Assembly: GCF_001424305.1 (NCBI RefSeq)
Contig: NZ_LMPD01000006.1
Span: 192,490 to 256,489, forward strand
Reading direction: 5' to 3'
Source: Pedobacter sp. Leaf176
Lineage (GTDB): Bacteria > Bacteroidota > Bacteroidia > Sphingobacteriales > Sphingobacteriaceae
DNA length: 64,000 nt
Shown here piece by piece: positions 1 to 10,379 of the stretch. The position numbers were made by a program, and so were the translations under genes. The first letter of the stretch is position 1. Each line of letters opens with the position of its first letter. The notes beneath the pieces are model-generated. The model saw only the letters and a program-made list of their open reading frames with translations, was not told where the DNA came from and did not search any database.

Positions 1-2076
1 GTTCTTTTACCGTCTTTAATATTTGCGCATTACGGAATGCTCAAGTACGGAATGACGCTTTCCCTGGGTGCATTATGCGTTAGCGTTGTGGATAGTCCGG
101 GGCCTATGGTTCACAGAAGAAATGCAATGCTGGTTACGACAGGTTTAATATTTGTCTTTTCCATACTAACCGGACTCACCAATAGAAACCATTATTTCAT
201 CGGGGTACTGCTTGCGGCATCTAGTTTTGTATTTTCCATGTTTTACATTTATGGAATCAGAGCGGCATCTATCGGTACTGCCACCTTGTTAATTATGGTT
301 TTAAGTATAGATGATGTGCGTCCGTGGGATGAAGTAATAATCTATTCTTTAATGATTTTAGCTGGCAGTTTATGGTATACGGGGCTGAGTTATTTTGTTT
401 ACCGGCTACGCCCCTTTCGTCTGGTTCAGCAATCCTTAAGCGATTCTATAATTGAAGTTGCTGAATTCTTAAGGGAGAAAGCTAAATTCTATCACAGGAA
501 TAACAATTACGATAAAACTTACGCGGATTTGCTTCAGCTCCAGGTTTCAGTTCACGAAAAGCAGGATGCTGTAAGAGAGCTTTTATTCAGAACGCGTGAA
601 ATCATTAGGGATTCTACACCTGAAGGACGGTTTTTGATGCTTGTATTTGTAGATATGGTCGATTTATTTGAGCAGGTAATGTCTACTTATTACAATTACA
701 AGCAGCTTCACGAACAGTTCGATACGGCAGGTATTTTATCTGACTACGAAATGGCAATTAAGCGTATTTCCTATGCCCTGGACGACATCGCTTTTGCATT
801 AAAAAGCGGTGGAACGCCTGTTGTTTCGAAACGTTTACTTATTGAAATCGAGAGATTAAAGATTAAAATCAACAATTTTGAAAAAAATAATGATAAAAAG
901 CAATTCAGCACTTCGGGTATTATCGCTTTAAAAAATATTGAGGTAAACATTGAGAATATCCTGGGAAGAGTAAAAACCATCATCAGTTATTTCAAGCTTC
1001 GAAATAGTAAAGATATCCGTAAGGCAGAAGTGGATACCGAAAAATTTATTACGCGACAAAAATTTGATTATAGCTTATTTACAGAAAACCTAACTTACAG
1101 TTCTTCAACTTTCAAGCATTCGCTAAGGGTTACAGTAGTAATGGTTCTAGGCTTTGTAGTGTCACAATTGTTGAATTTTTCTCATAGCTATTGGATATTA
1201 CTAACCATTCTGGTCATTTCAAAACCGGGGTTCAGTTTAACGAAGGAAAGAAATTATCAACGCCTTATTGGAACCACCATAGGTGCTTTTGTTGGAATGG
1301 GTGTATTAATGTATGTTCATGATAGAAATGCCTTATTTATAATTCTGCTTATTTGTATGATTGGCTGTTATAGCTTTCAAAGGAAAAATTATGTTGTGAG
1401 TGTTCTTTTTATGACCCCTTATATTCTTATTCTATTTGATTTTTTAGGCATGGGCTCAATGGCATTGGCGAGAGAAAGAATCTATGACACATTTATAGGT
1501 TCTGGAATTGCACTTCTGGCTAGCTATTCTCTATTCCCAACCTGGGAGCACGAAAAACTTAAAGAAGCAATGGTTAATATCCTTCGGGCAAATAAAGCTT
1601 ATTTTGAACAGGTTGTAAAGCTTTACTTCGAAAAAAATTACAATAGAACCGATTATAAGCTGGCAAGGAAAGAAGTTTATGTAAGCACCGCCAATTTAGC
1701 TTCTTTATTTCAAAGAATGTTTTCCGAGCCGAAAAGCAAACAACTGTTTATCAAAGAAGTGCACCAGTTCACAGCATTAAGTCATTTGATTTCATCGTAT
1801 ATTGCTACACTTTCACTTTATAATAAAGAGCACGATTTTCATTTCGAAAATTTCGAAGGCCTAAAACCAATAGCAAATAACACAACATATTTGTTGGATA
1901 CCAGTATCGAAAACCTGGAGAAAGGTCAGAATACAGTCGAGAATGTACCTTTAATCAGAATGAACAATGACGCTATCCATATTAAATCGGGTGAGGACTT
2001 AATACCCGAGCAGTTCGATTTGATCCAAAAAGTCGCTTACGATTTGTATAAGCTATCGTTGAAAGTTAAAATCTAA
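1..2076 (+). CDS. FUSC/YccS-like integral membrane protein, 5' end outside the window
   Basis: Frame 1 is open from base 1 (VLLPSLIFAHYGMLKYG...), so the listed ATG at 37 is internal; multiple TM segments and YccS-like architecture. Confidence 0.85.
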   Translation, partial: VLLPSLIFAHYGMLKYGMTLSLGALCVSVVDSPGPMVHRRNAMLVTTGLIFVFSILTGLTNRNHYFIGVLLAASSFVFSMFYIYGIRAASIGTATLLIMVLSIDDVRPWDEVIIYSLMILAGSLWYTGLSYFVYRLRPFRLVQQSLSDSIIEVAEFLREKAKFYHRNNNYDKTYADLLQLQVSVHEKQDAVRELLFRTREIIRDSTPEGRFLMLVFVDMVDLFEQVMSTYYNYKQLHEQFDTAGILSDYEMAIKRISYALDDIAFALKSGGTPVVSKRLLIEIERLKIKINNFEKNNDKKQFSTSGIIALKNIEVNIENILGRVKTIISYFKLRNSKDIRKAEVDTEKFITRQKFDYSLFTENLTYSSSTFKHSLRVTVVMVLGFVVSQLLNFSHSYWILLTILVISKPGFSLTKERNYQRLIGTTIGAFVGMGVLMYVHDRNALFIILLICMIGCYSFQRKNYVVSVLFMTPYILILFDFLGMGSMALARERIYDTFIGSGIALLASYSLFPTWEHEKLKEAMVNILRANKAYFEQVVKLYFEKNYNRTDYKLARKEVYVSTANLASLFQRMFSEPKSKQLFIKEVHQFTALSHLISSYIATLSLYNKEHDFHFENFEGLKPIANNTTYLLDTSIENLEKGQNTVENVPLIRMNNDAIHIKSGEDLIPEQFDLIQKVAYDLYKLSLKVKI

Positions 2077-2148
2077 TCTCCCAATTAATTGCATATATGA
2101 AACAATGATGATCCCTTGCTGTTAGGTATATAATCAATTAATAAAATT

Positions 2149-2559
2149 ATGGAAAAGTTATATACAGCTGAAGTTACAGCTACAGGAGGAAGAGACGGTC
2201 ATATAAAATCGAGCGATGGGCAATTGGATTTTGAGTTAAAAAAGCCAAAAGAACTAGGCGGGCAAGGCGGTGCAACAAATCCCGAACAATTGTTTGCAGC
2301 AGCATGGGGACCTTGTTATCTTGGGGCTTTAGGCTCAGTGGCAGAGCGCGATGGTGTAGATACCAGTGAGGCCACCGTAAATGTTCTGATTTCTTTCAAT
2401 AAAGATGGAAATGCTTTTGTACTCTCAGCAGATTTAGATGTACATATTCCGGGTATTTCTCTCGAAGAGGCGCAACAACTTGCTGATAAGGCGCATAGAG
2501 CTTGTCCTTACTCTAAAGCGACGCGTGGAAATATTGAGGTACGGGTTACAGCAATATAA
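2149..2559 (+). CDS. Organic hydroperoxide resistance protein, Ohr/OsmC family
   Basis: MEKLYTAEVTATGGRDGHIKSSDG...NPEQLFAAAWGPCYLGAL and RACPYSKATRGN motifs. Confidence 0.93.
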   Translation: MEKLYTAEVTATGGRDGHIKSSDGQLDFELKKPKELGGQGGATNPEQLFAAAWGPCYLGALGSVAERDGVDTSEATVNVLISFNKDGNAFVLSADLDVHIPGISLEEAQQLADKAHRACPYSKATRGNIEVRVTAI

Positions 2560-2572
2560 AATCATTGAAATA

Positions 2573-2609
2573 AAAATGGGGCGGATTATTTATCCGCCCC
2601 ATTTTTTAT
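2573..2609. terminator. Bidirectional intrinsic terminator between ohr and bioB
   Basis: aaaaATGGGGCGGATtatttATCCGCCCCATttttt, GC-rich stem with A/T flanks between convergent genes. Confidence 0.85.
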
Positions 2610-2624
2610 TGATGAAACTTTAGA

Positions 2625-3629
2625 CTAGACAGCTTCTACCTGTTCCGCCATCGTATTGGCAGGCCTTCCGTTTTTAAAGGCTTCACGGGTTTTTAGGCCT
2701 AATAATTCAAACATCGCCATATCGTCGACAAAAGCGGGATTAGGTGTTGTTAATAGTTTGTCTCCTGCAAAAATTGAACTTGCACCCGCCATAAAGCAAA
2801 ACGCCTGTTCCAGTGTGCTCATTTCATTCCTGCCGGCAGATAAACGTACCACAGAATTTGGCATTACAATACGAGCCGTAGCAATCATTCTAACCATATC
2901 CCATATAGGTACACGAGGTTGATCGGCAAGTGGTGTACCTTTTACAGGAACCAGCGCATTAACCGGAACAGATTCCGGGTGTTTTTCCATATTGGCTAAC
3001 GTTTGCAACATAGAAACCCGATCTTCTACTGTTTCTCCTAAGCCAATAATTCCTCCGCTACAAACTGTTAATTTGGCTTTTCTTACATTCTTAATCGTGT
3101 TTAAGCGATCATCGTATGTGCGGGTAGAAATGATGCGTTTGTAGTCATCTTCTGATGTATCGATATTATGATTGTAGGCATATAAGCCGGCATCAGCTAG
3201 ACGTTGCGCCTGGTTTTCAGTAAGCATACCCAGGGTACAGCAAACTTCCATATCCATATCATTAACTGCTTTAACCATGTCAATTACCCGGTCAAAGTCG
3301 CGGTTATCACGAACCTCACGCCAGGCAGCACCCATGCAAAGACGCGATGCGCCTCCTTCTTTTGCTTTCACAGCAGCGCTGATAACCTGCCCAAGCTGCA
3401 TTAATGGTTGTACTTGTAAGTCAGTATGGTATCTCGCTGCCTGTGGGCAATAAGAACAATCTTCAGCGCAACCACCGGTTTTAATGGAGATCAGAGAGCT
3501 AACCTGAACTTCATTATAATCTTTGTTTGCCCTATGTATAGTAGCCGCTTCATAAACCAAATCTAAAAATGGTTTGTTGTAAATTGCCGATATTTCGTCT
3601 TTATTCCAATCGTGTCTTGTTGTTTGCAT
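2625..3629 (-). CDS. bioB: Biotin synthase
   Basis: Radical SAM CxxxCxxC motif ([10 protein letters not shown]), YNHNIDTS, full BioB architecture. Confidence 0.97.
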   Translation of the reverse strand: MQTTRHDWNKDEISAIYNKPFLDLVYEAATIHRANKDYNEVQVSSLISIKTGGCAEDCSYCPQAARYHTDLQVQPLMQLGQVISAAVKAKEGGASRLCMGAAWREVRDNRDFDRVIDMVKAVNDMDMEVCCTLGMLTENQAQRLADAGLYAYNHNIDTSEDDYKRIISTRTYDDRLNTIKNVRKAKLTVCSGGIIGLGETVEDRVSMLQTLANMEKHPESVPVNALVPVKGTPLADQPRVPIWDMVRMIATARIVMPNSVVRLSAGRNEMSTLEQAFCFMAGASSIFAGDKLLTTPNPAFVDDMAMFELLGLKTREAFKNGRPANTMAEQVEAV

Positions 3630-3635
3630 TGTGGG

Positions 3636-3761
3636 ATCAGGATTTTTTGGATTTAAGGATTAACATGATGATATTTTAATTTGTACAGGTAGCTAACTTA
3701 AGTTTTGGAGATAACGTACAAAATTTGGTTATCTTAAGTTCTTAAATCAATCAAATCCTGA
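3636..3761. repeat. Imperfect palindromic element upstream of bioB, same motif family as the repeats around the GxxExxY gene
   Basis: Left arm ATCAGGATTTTTTGGATTTAAGGATTAACATGAT; right arm reverse complement ATCAGGATTTGATTGATTTAAGAACTTAAGAT. Confidence 0.65.
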
Positions 3762-3764
3762 TTG

Positions 3765-5117
3765 TTATAGTAAAAGTTTACTGGCCAGACCTAAAATCAG
3801 CAGGAAGCCAAAAACGTCGGTAAAAGTAGTAATAATTATAGAGGATGCAATGGCTGGATCGATGCCAACACGCTTTAGAATCAATGGAATTCCGGCTCCG
3901 GTAATTCCTGCGATCACAAGATTACCAGTCATTGCCAGGAAGATAACCAGTCCTAGCATTGGATTTCCGTCAAAAAAATAGGCAAAAATAAATACAATCA
4001 GCCCATTTGAAGCACCATTAATTAAGCCGACAGTAAACTCTTTTAATACGGTTCGGTAAGCCTGTTTATCCGTTAAATCATACAGCGATATACGTCGTAC
4101 CGTAACTGCCAGCGCTTGAGTAGCAGCGTTCCCTCCCATTCCCGCTATGATGGTCATGTACGCTGCCAAGGAAGGAATTAACTTAATTGTGGGGTCGAAA
4201 TAACGAACCACAGAGGAGGCGAGAAATGCCGTACCCAAATTAATAATTAGCCATGGCAAACGTGATTTGACAGCTTCCACCCAATTACCACTTAGTTCCT
4301 CATCTTCTGATACACCTGATATTTTTAAAATATCTTCGGTGCTCTCCGCTTCCATAACGTCAATTACATCATCGAATGTTACCCGACCGAGTAGTTTCTG
4401 ATGCTGGTCAATAACCGGAATACTTGTCAAATTATATTGTGAAATCAGGTTTGCAACTTCTTCCTGGTCTGTATCGGGATGCACAAAAACAGCATCAATT
4501 TTAACCAGTTCCGTTATTTTTGCATTGTGTTTGGCTTTAATAATATCTTTTAACGAAACAATACCTTTAAAAATTTCGGCGTCATCAACTACATAAATGG
4601 TATAAAACTCCTCCATTTCCTCACTTTGACGGATAATCTCGTCAATTGCATCTTTTTTAGTAAGGTTAATGTTTACACAGATCAGTTCTGTGTTCATCAA
4701 GCCCCCTGCAGTTTTTTCGTTGTAAGTTAAAAGGTTCCTGATTTCTGACGCATCTTCTTCATTAAGGTCTTCAAGAATCTCTTTCTGCTCATGATCTTCC
4801 AGCTGAGAAATGATATCTGTTGCATCGTCATAGTCTAATTCCTCAACAATCTCGGTACGTTTATCGGGGTGAAGTTCAAAAAGTAAATCTTCCGGATGGG
4901 ATTCTTCATCCATTTCCGAAATAATCTCAGAAGCGATCTCCGCTGGAAGGAGGTTTATGATATGCCGTTGTTCGGATTTGTCCAAACGTTCGAACAAAAT
5001 TGCGATTTCTGAGGCATGGTATTCCTCTAAAACTATTTTTAAAGTTTCATCGCCAGCTAAAATTGCATTTTTAACCTTGAGTACGTCGCTTTTATCTATT
5101 TCGAATGATGATTGCAT
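3765..5117 (-). CDS. mgtE: Magnesium transporter MgtE
   Basis: MgtE N domain, CBS pair, C-terminal TM domain (AAYMTIIAGMGGNAATQALAVTVRRI). Confidence 0.96.
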   Translation of the reverse strand: MQSSFEIDKSDVLKVKNAILAGDETLKIVLEEYHASEIAILFERLDKSEQRHIINLLPAEIASEIISEMDEESHPEDLLFELHPDKRTEIVEELDYDDATDIISQLEDHEQKEILEDLNEEDASEIRNLLTYNEKTAGGLMNTELICVNINLTKKDAIDEIIRQSEEMEEFYTIYVVDDAEIFKGIVSLKDIIKAKHNAKITELVKIDAVFVHPDTDQEEVANLISQYNLTSIPVIDQHQKLLGRVTFDDVIDVMEAESTEDILKISGVSEDEELSGNWVEAVKSRLPWLIINLGTAFLASSVVRYFDPTIKLIPSLAAYMTIIAGMGGNAATQALAVTVRRISLYDLTDKQAYRTVLKEFTVGLINGASNGLIVFIFAYFFDGNPMLGLVIFLAMTGNLVIAGITGAGIPLILKRVGIDPAIASSIIITTFTDVFGFLLILGLASKLLL

Positions 5118-5203
5118 AGGGCTCGAGCCCCTAAAATAGTTAATCTAGATTGATTAAATGTTAAATTTTATTTTTTCTTCAAACAGAAAAGAATTTCAGG
5201 TTT

Positions 5204-6325
5204 TTATTTAAACCAACCCCGTCTCCAAAAATAAATGATTTGGATCACAGCGATTACGAGCATCACCAGCCAGGTGTATAAGTAACCATGTTCAGCATAT
5301 AACTCAGGCATATTGTCTTTTAAGATTTTGCCCGTTACCGGGTCTTCCCTACTGAAATTCATCCCATAAATTCCAGCAATAAAAGTCAAGGGAATAAATA
5401 TTGATGATATAATGGTTAAAACCTTCATAATTTCATTCATCCTGTTGCTTATGATGGACAAATTCATGTCAATGTTGGCCGACGCAATCTCCTTTAAACT
5501 TTCTATAAAATCGATGATCTGTATGCAATGATCATATGCATCCTTGATATAAGTCTTGGTTACATCATTAATTAAGTCACTATCACTTCTCAGAATGTCA
5601 TTTAGTTTATCACGTTCTGGCCAGGCAACCTTTCTTATGGTAATTAAAGAGCGTTTTATCGCCTGCGTATCGTACATAATACGCTTGTCAGGATTGTCAA
5701 ATAACCTATCTTCAATGGCGTCAAGTTCCTCCCCCCAGTGATTTAATAACGTAAAATAATTATCGACAATTACATCCATTATGGCATACATCAGGTAGCT
5801 GGATCCACCGATTCGGATGTTACCTTTGCCAACTTCCAATCGTTTTCTAACCGGATTAAAACAATCCTGGTAATCTTCCTGAAACGTAATTAAATATTTA
5901 TTGGTTAGTATAAATGAAATCTGCTCATTGCACAGATCACCCTCATCACTTAAAAATAAATGTCTGCTTACGGCAAATACATACTTATCATTATCGTACT
6001 CATCAAGTTTTGGCCTCTGATAAGAACTGGTAATGTCTTCAAGCACCAGCCTGCTTACATTTAATTTTGAATAAAGTGTTTCGAAAATACTGGGATCACC
6101 CAGCCCTTTGATGTCAAACCAGTAATAAAAATCTTTGTTTTCAGTAAGTTTGTCAATATCATTGATATTCTGCAGTTCTTCCTTTTTATACGTTTTTTCG
6201 TTATAAGTATGAAATGTTATTTTTGGCTTTAATGCATTTTCATCAATTGCGTATAATCCAGGACTTGTACCAGGCTCAGGAACTTTATAATGTTTATGAC
6301 GACTACGGGTTTTGTTTTTAGCCAT
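5204..6325 (-). CDS. corA: Magnesium/cobalt transporter CorA
   Basis: C-terminal YGMNF motif in FIAGIYGMNFS...; two C-terminal TM helices. Confidence 0.96.
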   Translation of the reverse strand: MAKNKTRSRHKHYKVPEPGTSPGLYAIDENALKPKITFHTYNEKTYKKEELQNINDIDKLTENKDFYYWFDIKGLGDPSIFETLYSKLNVSRLVLEDITSSYQRPKLDEYDNDKYVFAVSRHLFLSDEGDLCNEQISFILTNKYLITFQEDYQDCFNPVRKRLEVGKGNIRIGGSSYLMYAIMDVIVDNYFTLLNHWGEELDAIEDRLFDNPDKRIMYDTQAIKRSLITIRKVAWPERDKLNDILRSDSDLINDVTKTYIKDAYDHCIQIIDFIESLKEIASANIDMNLSIISNRMNEIMKVLTIISSIFIPLTFIAGIYGMNFSREDPVTGKILKDNMPELYAEHGYLYTWLVMLVIAVIQIIYFWRRGWFK

Positions 6326-6327
6326 AA

Positions 6328-6939
6328 TTAAATGTATAACCGGGTTTGCGGCCCTTGATTAAAAAGTAAGTCAACGATACTTAAATTGGGTATGAAATGA
6401 TGTTTGTCTTCAAAAACCTGATAATATGGTTTATTGTTTACATCGTCGCTTATTTTCTTCGGACTCATCATTTCCCGATAATCCAATGATGGCTCTAGAT
6501 CATCGATATATTCAGTCGTTAACTTGTACTCAGTGCTGAACTTCATTTTTTTTGTAAGCCATTGCAAAAGTTCAAGATTATAATCAAATAGAAAATCAAA
6601 GCGTTTTTTATAAAAATGTACAAATTCGTCTTCGTAAAACTCGAAATAAGCCGAACTTCGGTAGCAACTTTCCAGGCTCATCCAATGCAAACGTTGCCAG
6701 TTAAAATCGTAACTGATTTTTACGTCCTTTAGCGGGGTACGCATTTTTGAACCGCGTACCACAGGAACAGTTATATCTAATTTTCCATTCGGGGAATATA
6801 TACTAGCCCTGTTCCTGTAGGTTTGTTTAGGGAAATGTTCAAATTGCTCCAGTAAAAAATCAGGGTTAAGCTCTTGTATTTTAGAGAAGTAGCCTACCGG
6901 GGGTAGATAAAATAAAGGAAGTATAGCTGTATTCTGCAT
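6328..6939 (-). CDS. WbqC family protein
   Basis: PLFYLPPVGYFSKIQ...RNRASIYSPNGKLDITVPV, WbqC-like. Confidence 0.8.
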   Translation of the reverse strand: MQNTAILPLFYLPPVGYFSKIQELNPDFLLEQFEHFPKQTYRNRASIYSPNGKLDITVPVVRGSKMRTPLKDVKISYDFNWQRLHWMSLESCYRSSAYFEFYEDEFVHFYKKRFDFLFDYNLELLQWLTKKMKFSTEYKLTTEYIDDLEPSLDYREMMSPKKISDDVNNKPYYQVFEDKHHFIPNLSIVDLLFNQGPQTRLYI

Positions 6940-6978
6940 TTGAAAATATATGTTTGTAGTTCAAACGTTTTAAAATTA

Positions 6979-7851
6979 ATGATTAAAAGAGGGATTGCGC
7001 ACCTTGGCGTATTTTTTTTATGCCTGATATCGTTACTACCTCTTCCGGTATTGTTATTTTTTGCAAGATTACTATATTATCTGCTTTATTACTTAATAGG
7101 TTATAGAAAAAAAGTAGTGAGAAGCAATCTTACGAACTCATTTCCCGAAAAGCCGGCTCAGGATATAATTGCAATTGAAAAAAAATATTTTAAATACCTC
7201 GCTAAACTCATTTTTGAAATTATTGAATTAACGACAATTTCGAAAGCAGAAACATTAAAACGGGTCAGGTTTACCGGACTTGAACAGCTGGAAAGCCATT
7301 TCAAAAAAGGTGAGAGCGTGCTTGCCTGTACCGGGCATTATGGCAACTGGGAGTTAGGTACGTTAGCGCTTGGTTTAAATATTTCAGCAAAAACACTCGT
7401 TATTTTTAAACCGATTAATAACAAGGTATTTGAAGCCTGGTTTAACGAACTGCGTACTAAATTCGGTAATGTTTTCGTAGCAATGAGGCAAACATTGCGC
7501 TGCATGGCAACTTATAAAAATGAACCAAGTTTACTTTGTTTTGCCAGCGACCAATCGCCTACACGTGAGGAGAGTAAATATTTTCTTAATTTTCTACATC
7601 AACCAACTGCAGCATTACTCGGTGTTGAAAAAATTGCCAAATCTACCAACCGGCCAATTTATTATTTCAAAGTAAGCCCTGTTAAAATGGGTTATTACAA
7701 TGTCGAGGTCCTGCCAATGTGTTTAAATCCGGCTGAAACACATGATGGAGAAATTACTAATTTGCATTTTCATTTTTTAGAAAATATAATCAACGAAAAG
7801 CCTCAGTATTGGCTTTGGAGCCATAAGCGCTGGAAATTTAAACCTGAATAA
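6979..7851 (+). CDS. Lysophospholipid/lipid A acyltransferase, LpxL/HtrB family
   Basis: CTGHYGNWELG catalytic motif; start chosen at MIKRGIAHLG. Confidence 0.88.
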   Translation: MIKRGIAHLGVFFLCLISLLPLPVLLFFARLLYYLLYYLIGYRKKVVRSNLTNSFPEKPAQDIIAIEKKYFKYLAKLIFEIIELTTISKAETLKRVRFTGLEQLESHFKKGESVLACTGHYGNWELGTLALGLNISAKTLVIFKPINNKVFEAWFNELRTKFGNVFVAMRQTLRCMATYKNEPSLLCFASDQSPTREESKYFLNFLHQPTAALLGVEKIAKSTNRPIYYFKVSPVKMGYYNVEVLPMCLNPAETHDGEITNLHFHFLENIINEKPQYWLWSHKRWKFKPE

Positions 7852-7859
7852 CACAATAC

Positions 7860-8873
7860 ATGAACCCATCCGTAGCGGTCGTAATTTTAAACTGGAATGG
7901 TAGAGCATTTCTCGAACAATTTTTGCCGGGGGTTTTACGCTCTGAGTATGATAATTTGCAAGTTTTTGTAGGCGACAATGCTTCTACCGATGATTCTATA
8001 TCGTTTATTGAATCACATTTCCCAAAGGTTAACATTTTGAAAAATGACCAGAACTACGGTTTTGCGGGTGGCTACAATAAAGTTTTAGAAAGAGTGGAGG
8101 CCGATTATTTTATATTGTTAAATTCTGACGTCGAAGTAACTCCGAACTGGATACAACCTGTTATCGATCTAATGCAGAGCGATGATAAAATTGCTGCTGC
8201 ACAGCCGAAGATTAAATGGCAATTAGATAAAAATCAATTTGAATATGCTGGCGCCGCAGGAGGATTTTTAGACCTATATGCCTACCCTTTCTGCCGTGGG
8301 CGATTATTCAATGTTTATGAAACAGACCGTGGTCAATATAATGAAATGAAAGAAATTTTCTGGGCTAGCGGTGCTGCATTTTTTATAAAAAGCAAATGTT
8401 GGAAAGAAACGGGTGGATTGGATGCTGACCTATTTGCCCATATGGAAGAAATTGATTTATGTTGGAGGTTGAAAAACCTTAATTATAAGGTAGTTTATTG
8501 TCCTGATGCTGAAGTATTTCATGTTGGCGGTGGTACCTTACAATCCGAAAACCCGTTTAAAACTTACTTAAACTTTAGGAACAACCTGATAATAATGCAA
8601 AAAAACCTGCCTCTTGGTGATGCTGTTTTTCGTATTGCTATTAGGATGTGTATTGATTTTGTAGCCTGGTTACATTTTTTATTATCAGGAAAACCTGCAT
8701 TTACACGAGCTGTGAGTAAAGGGCACTGGCATTTTATCAGAGATTTAACAAAAACTGCCCGTAAAAGACAACAATCCCTAAAACCTTATGCCGAACACAC
8801 TGGGGTTTATAAAAGCAGTGTTGTATGGGCTTTTTTTATCAGGAAAATCAAATATTTTTCAAATCTCAATTAA
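7860..8873 (+). CDS. Glycosyltransferase family 2
   Basis: VAVVILNWNGRAFLEQFLPGV, DNASTDDS, LLNSDVEV. Confidence 0.92.
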   Translation: MNPSVAVVILNWNGRAFLEQFLPGVLRSEYDNLQVFVGDNASTDDSISFIESHFPKVNILKNDQNYGFAGGYNKVLERVEADYFILLNSDVEVTPNWIQPVIDLMQSDDKIAAAQPKIKWQLDKNQFEYAGAAGGFLDLYAYPFCRGRLFNVYETDRGQYNEMKEIFWASGAAFFIKSKCWKETGGLDADLFAHMEEIDLCWRLKNLNYKVVYCPDAEVFHVGGGTLQSENPFKTYLNFRNNLIIMQKNLPLGDAVFRIAIRMCIDFVAWLHFLLSGKPAFTRAVSKGHWHFIRDLTKTARKRQQSLKPYAEHTGVYKSSVVWAFFIRKIKYFSNLN

Positions 8874-8916
8874 CGCCGCTTGTTGATTCTAGTTTTAACT
8901 CGGCGTTTGTGTCGTT

Positions 8917-9339
8917 CTATGAATTTATCAATAAACTTTCTAAAGCCAATCGATAACCCTTTACACCAAAACCAGTTAAAACACCCTTGCAGTTTTTTCC
9001 AGTTAATGAAACATGTCGATAGTCCTCTCGGGCATAGATGTTTGAGATATGTACTTCAACGACCGGTGTTTTTATCGCTGCTATTGCATCTGCAATAGCA
9101 ACAGAAGTATGTGTATAACCACCAGCATTGAGTATAATTCCATCGTAAGTAAAGCCCACTTCATGAAGTTTATTGATCAACTCACCTTCGACATTACTTT
9201 GAAAATAGTCTATGTCTACGATTGAGTAAATTTCCCTCAAATCTTTTATATAGTCTTCAATGCTTATATTTCCATATATTGATGGTTCTCTGATGCCTAG
9301 AAGGTTGAGGTTAGGTCCATTTATGATTTGAATTTTCAT
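8917..9339 (-). CDS. aroQ: Type II 3-dehydroquinate dehydratase
   Basis: MKIQIINGPNLNLLGIREPSIYG, NAGGYTHTSVAI, EVHISNIYARE. Confidence 0.97.
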   Translation of the reverse strand: MKIQIINGPNLNLLGIREPSIYGNISIEDYIKDLREIYSIVDIDYFQSNVEGELINKLHEVGFTYDGIILNAGGYTHTSVAIADAIAAIKTPVVEVHISNIYAREDYRHVSLTGKNCKGVLTGFGVKGYRLALESLLINS

Positions 9340-9479
9340 CTTTATAAAATTACTTTAGTTATTGATGAAACTGTTATGGCTTTTAAGCCTGATATAATTA
9401 AAAATCATGTTAATTTTGTGATGCGTTACGACGTTTAAATCCTTAATGTTGCAATGTTATAAAAAAAAATAATAAAAAC

Positions 9480-10379
9480 ATGCTTTGGCAATCATATATC
9501 AAGGGTTTTACCGCATATCTAAAACTTGAACGTTCGCTTTCTGGCAATTCTATTGATGCTTACCTGAACGATATCGATAAGTTGAGACAGTATTTTCAAT
9601 CGGTCGATAATCAGCCGAAATTAACAGCAATAAGCCCAAACGATATCAAGCTGTTTATTAGCTGGCTGAACAATCTCGGCATGCTGGGCAGTACGCAAGC
9701 GAGGGTTATTTCAGGATTGAAGGCTTTTTTTTCTTATCTGATGCTGGAGGACATCATTCAAAGCAATCCAATGGTACACACCGAGTCGCCTAAATTAATC
9801 CGGAGATTGCCAGACACCTTAAATATAGATGAAATTAATAGCCTGATTGACGCAATTGATGCATCTAAACCGGAAGGCATGAGAAATAAGGCAATAATTG
9901 AAGTTCTGTATGGTTGTGGCCTGAGGGTTAGTGAACTAACAGAATTGAGACTATCAAATCTTTACCCTCAAATCGAGTTCATAAAAGTAATTGGAAAAGG
10001 AAATAAAGAGCGCTTGGTTCCAATTGGAGGTATTGCTTTGAAATTACTAGATATTTATATAAATCAGATTCGTGTACATCTGAAAATTAAGAAAGGAAAT
10101 GAGGATTTTATTTTTTTAAACAGGTTCGGCGCAAAGTTATCAAGAATAACAATTTTTAACCTGATAAAAACCCTGGCGGTTCAGGCTGGAATAAATAAAA
10201 CAATTAGTCCTCACACTTTGCGACATTCTTTTGCGACACATTTAATCGAAGGCGGTGCCGATTTACGCGCCGTTCAAGAAATGCTTGGCCATTCCAGTAT
10301 TACCACAACCGAAATTTACACCCATATCGACAGAGATTATTTAAGAGAAGTGGTTACCCAGTTCCACCCACGTTCTTAG
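9480..10379 (+). CDS. xerD: Tyrosine recombinase XerC/XerD family
   Basis: SPHTLRHSFATHLIEGGADLRAVQEMLGHSSITTTEIYTHI catalytic motifs. Confidence 0.92.
   Translation: MLWQSYIKGFTAYLKLERSLSGNSIDAYLNDIDKLRQYFQSVDNQPKLTAISPNDIKLFISWLNNLGMLGSTQARVISGLKAFFSYLMLEDIIQSNPMVHTESPKLIRRLPDTLNIDEINSLIDAIDASKPEGMRNKAIIEVLYGCGLRVSELTELRLSNLYPQIEFIKVIGKGNKERLVPIGGIALKLLDIYINQIRVHLKIKKGNEDFIFLNRFGAKLSRITIFNLIKTLAVQAGINKTISPHTLRHSFATHLIEGGADLRAVQEMLGHSSITTTEIYTHIDRDYLREVVTQFHPRS

Noticed and set aside
771-983. Antisense ORF 70 aa
   Set aside because: Antisense to the FUSC gene, no independent support.
2438-3404. ORFs 2438-2623, 2656-2922 and 3204-3404 (+)
   Set aside because: Overlap or antisense to ohr and bioB in other frames; compositional shadows.
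3681-3721. TTGTAC...GTACAA inverted repeat as a BirA biotin operator for bioB
   Set aside because: Arms and spacer do not fit the canonical TTGTAAACC-N15/16-GGTTTACAA layout; it lies in the loop of the repeat element instead. An operator remains possible but unsupported.
5131-5203. M-box Mg riboswitch between corA and mgtE
   Set aside because: Gap is under 90 bp, too short for an M-box, and no conserved core seen.
9480-10379. XerD-like recombinase as integrase of a mobile island
   Set aside because: Housekeeping XerC/D features, surrounded by core genes (aroQ, prmC); no att repeats or cargo seen.
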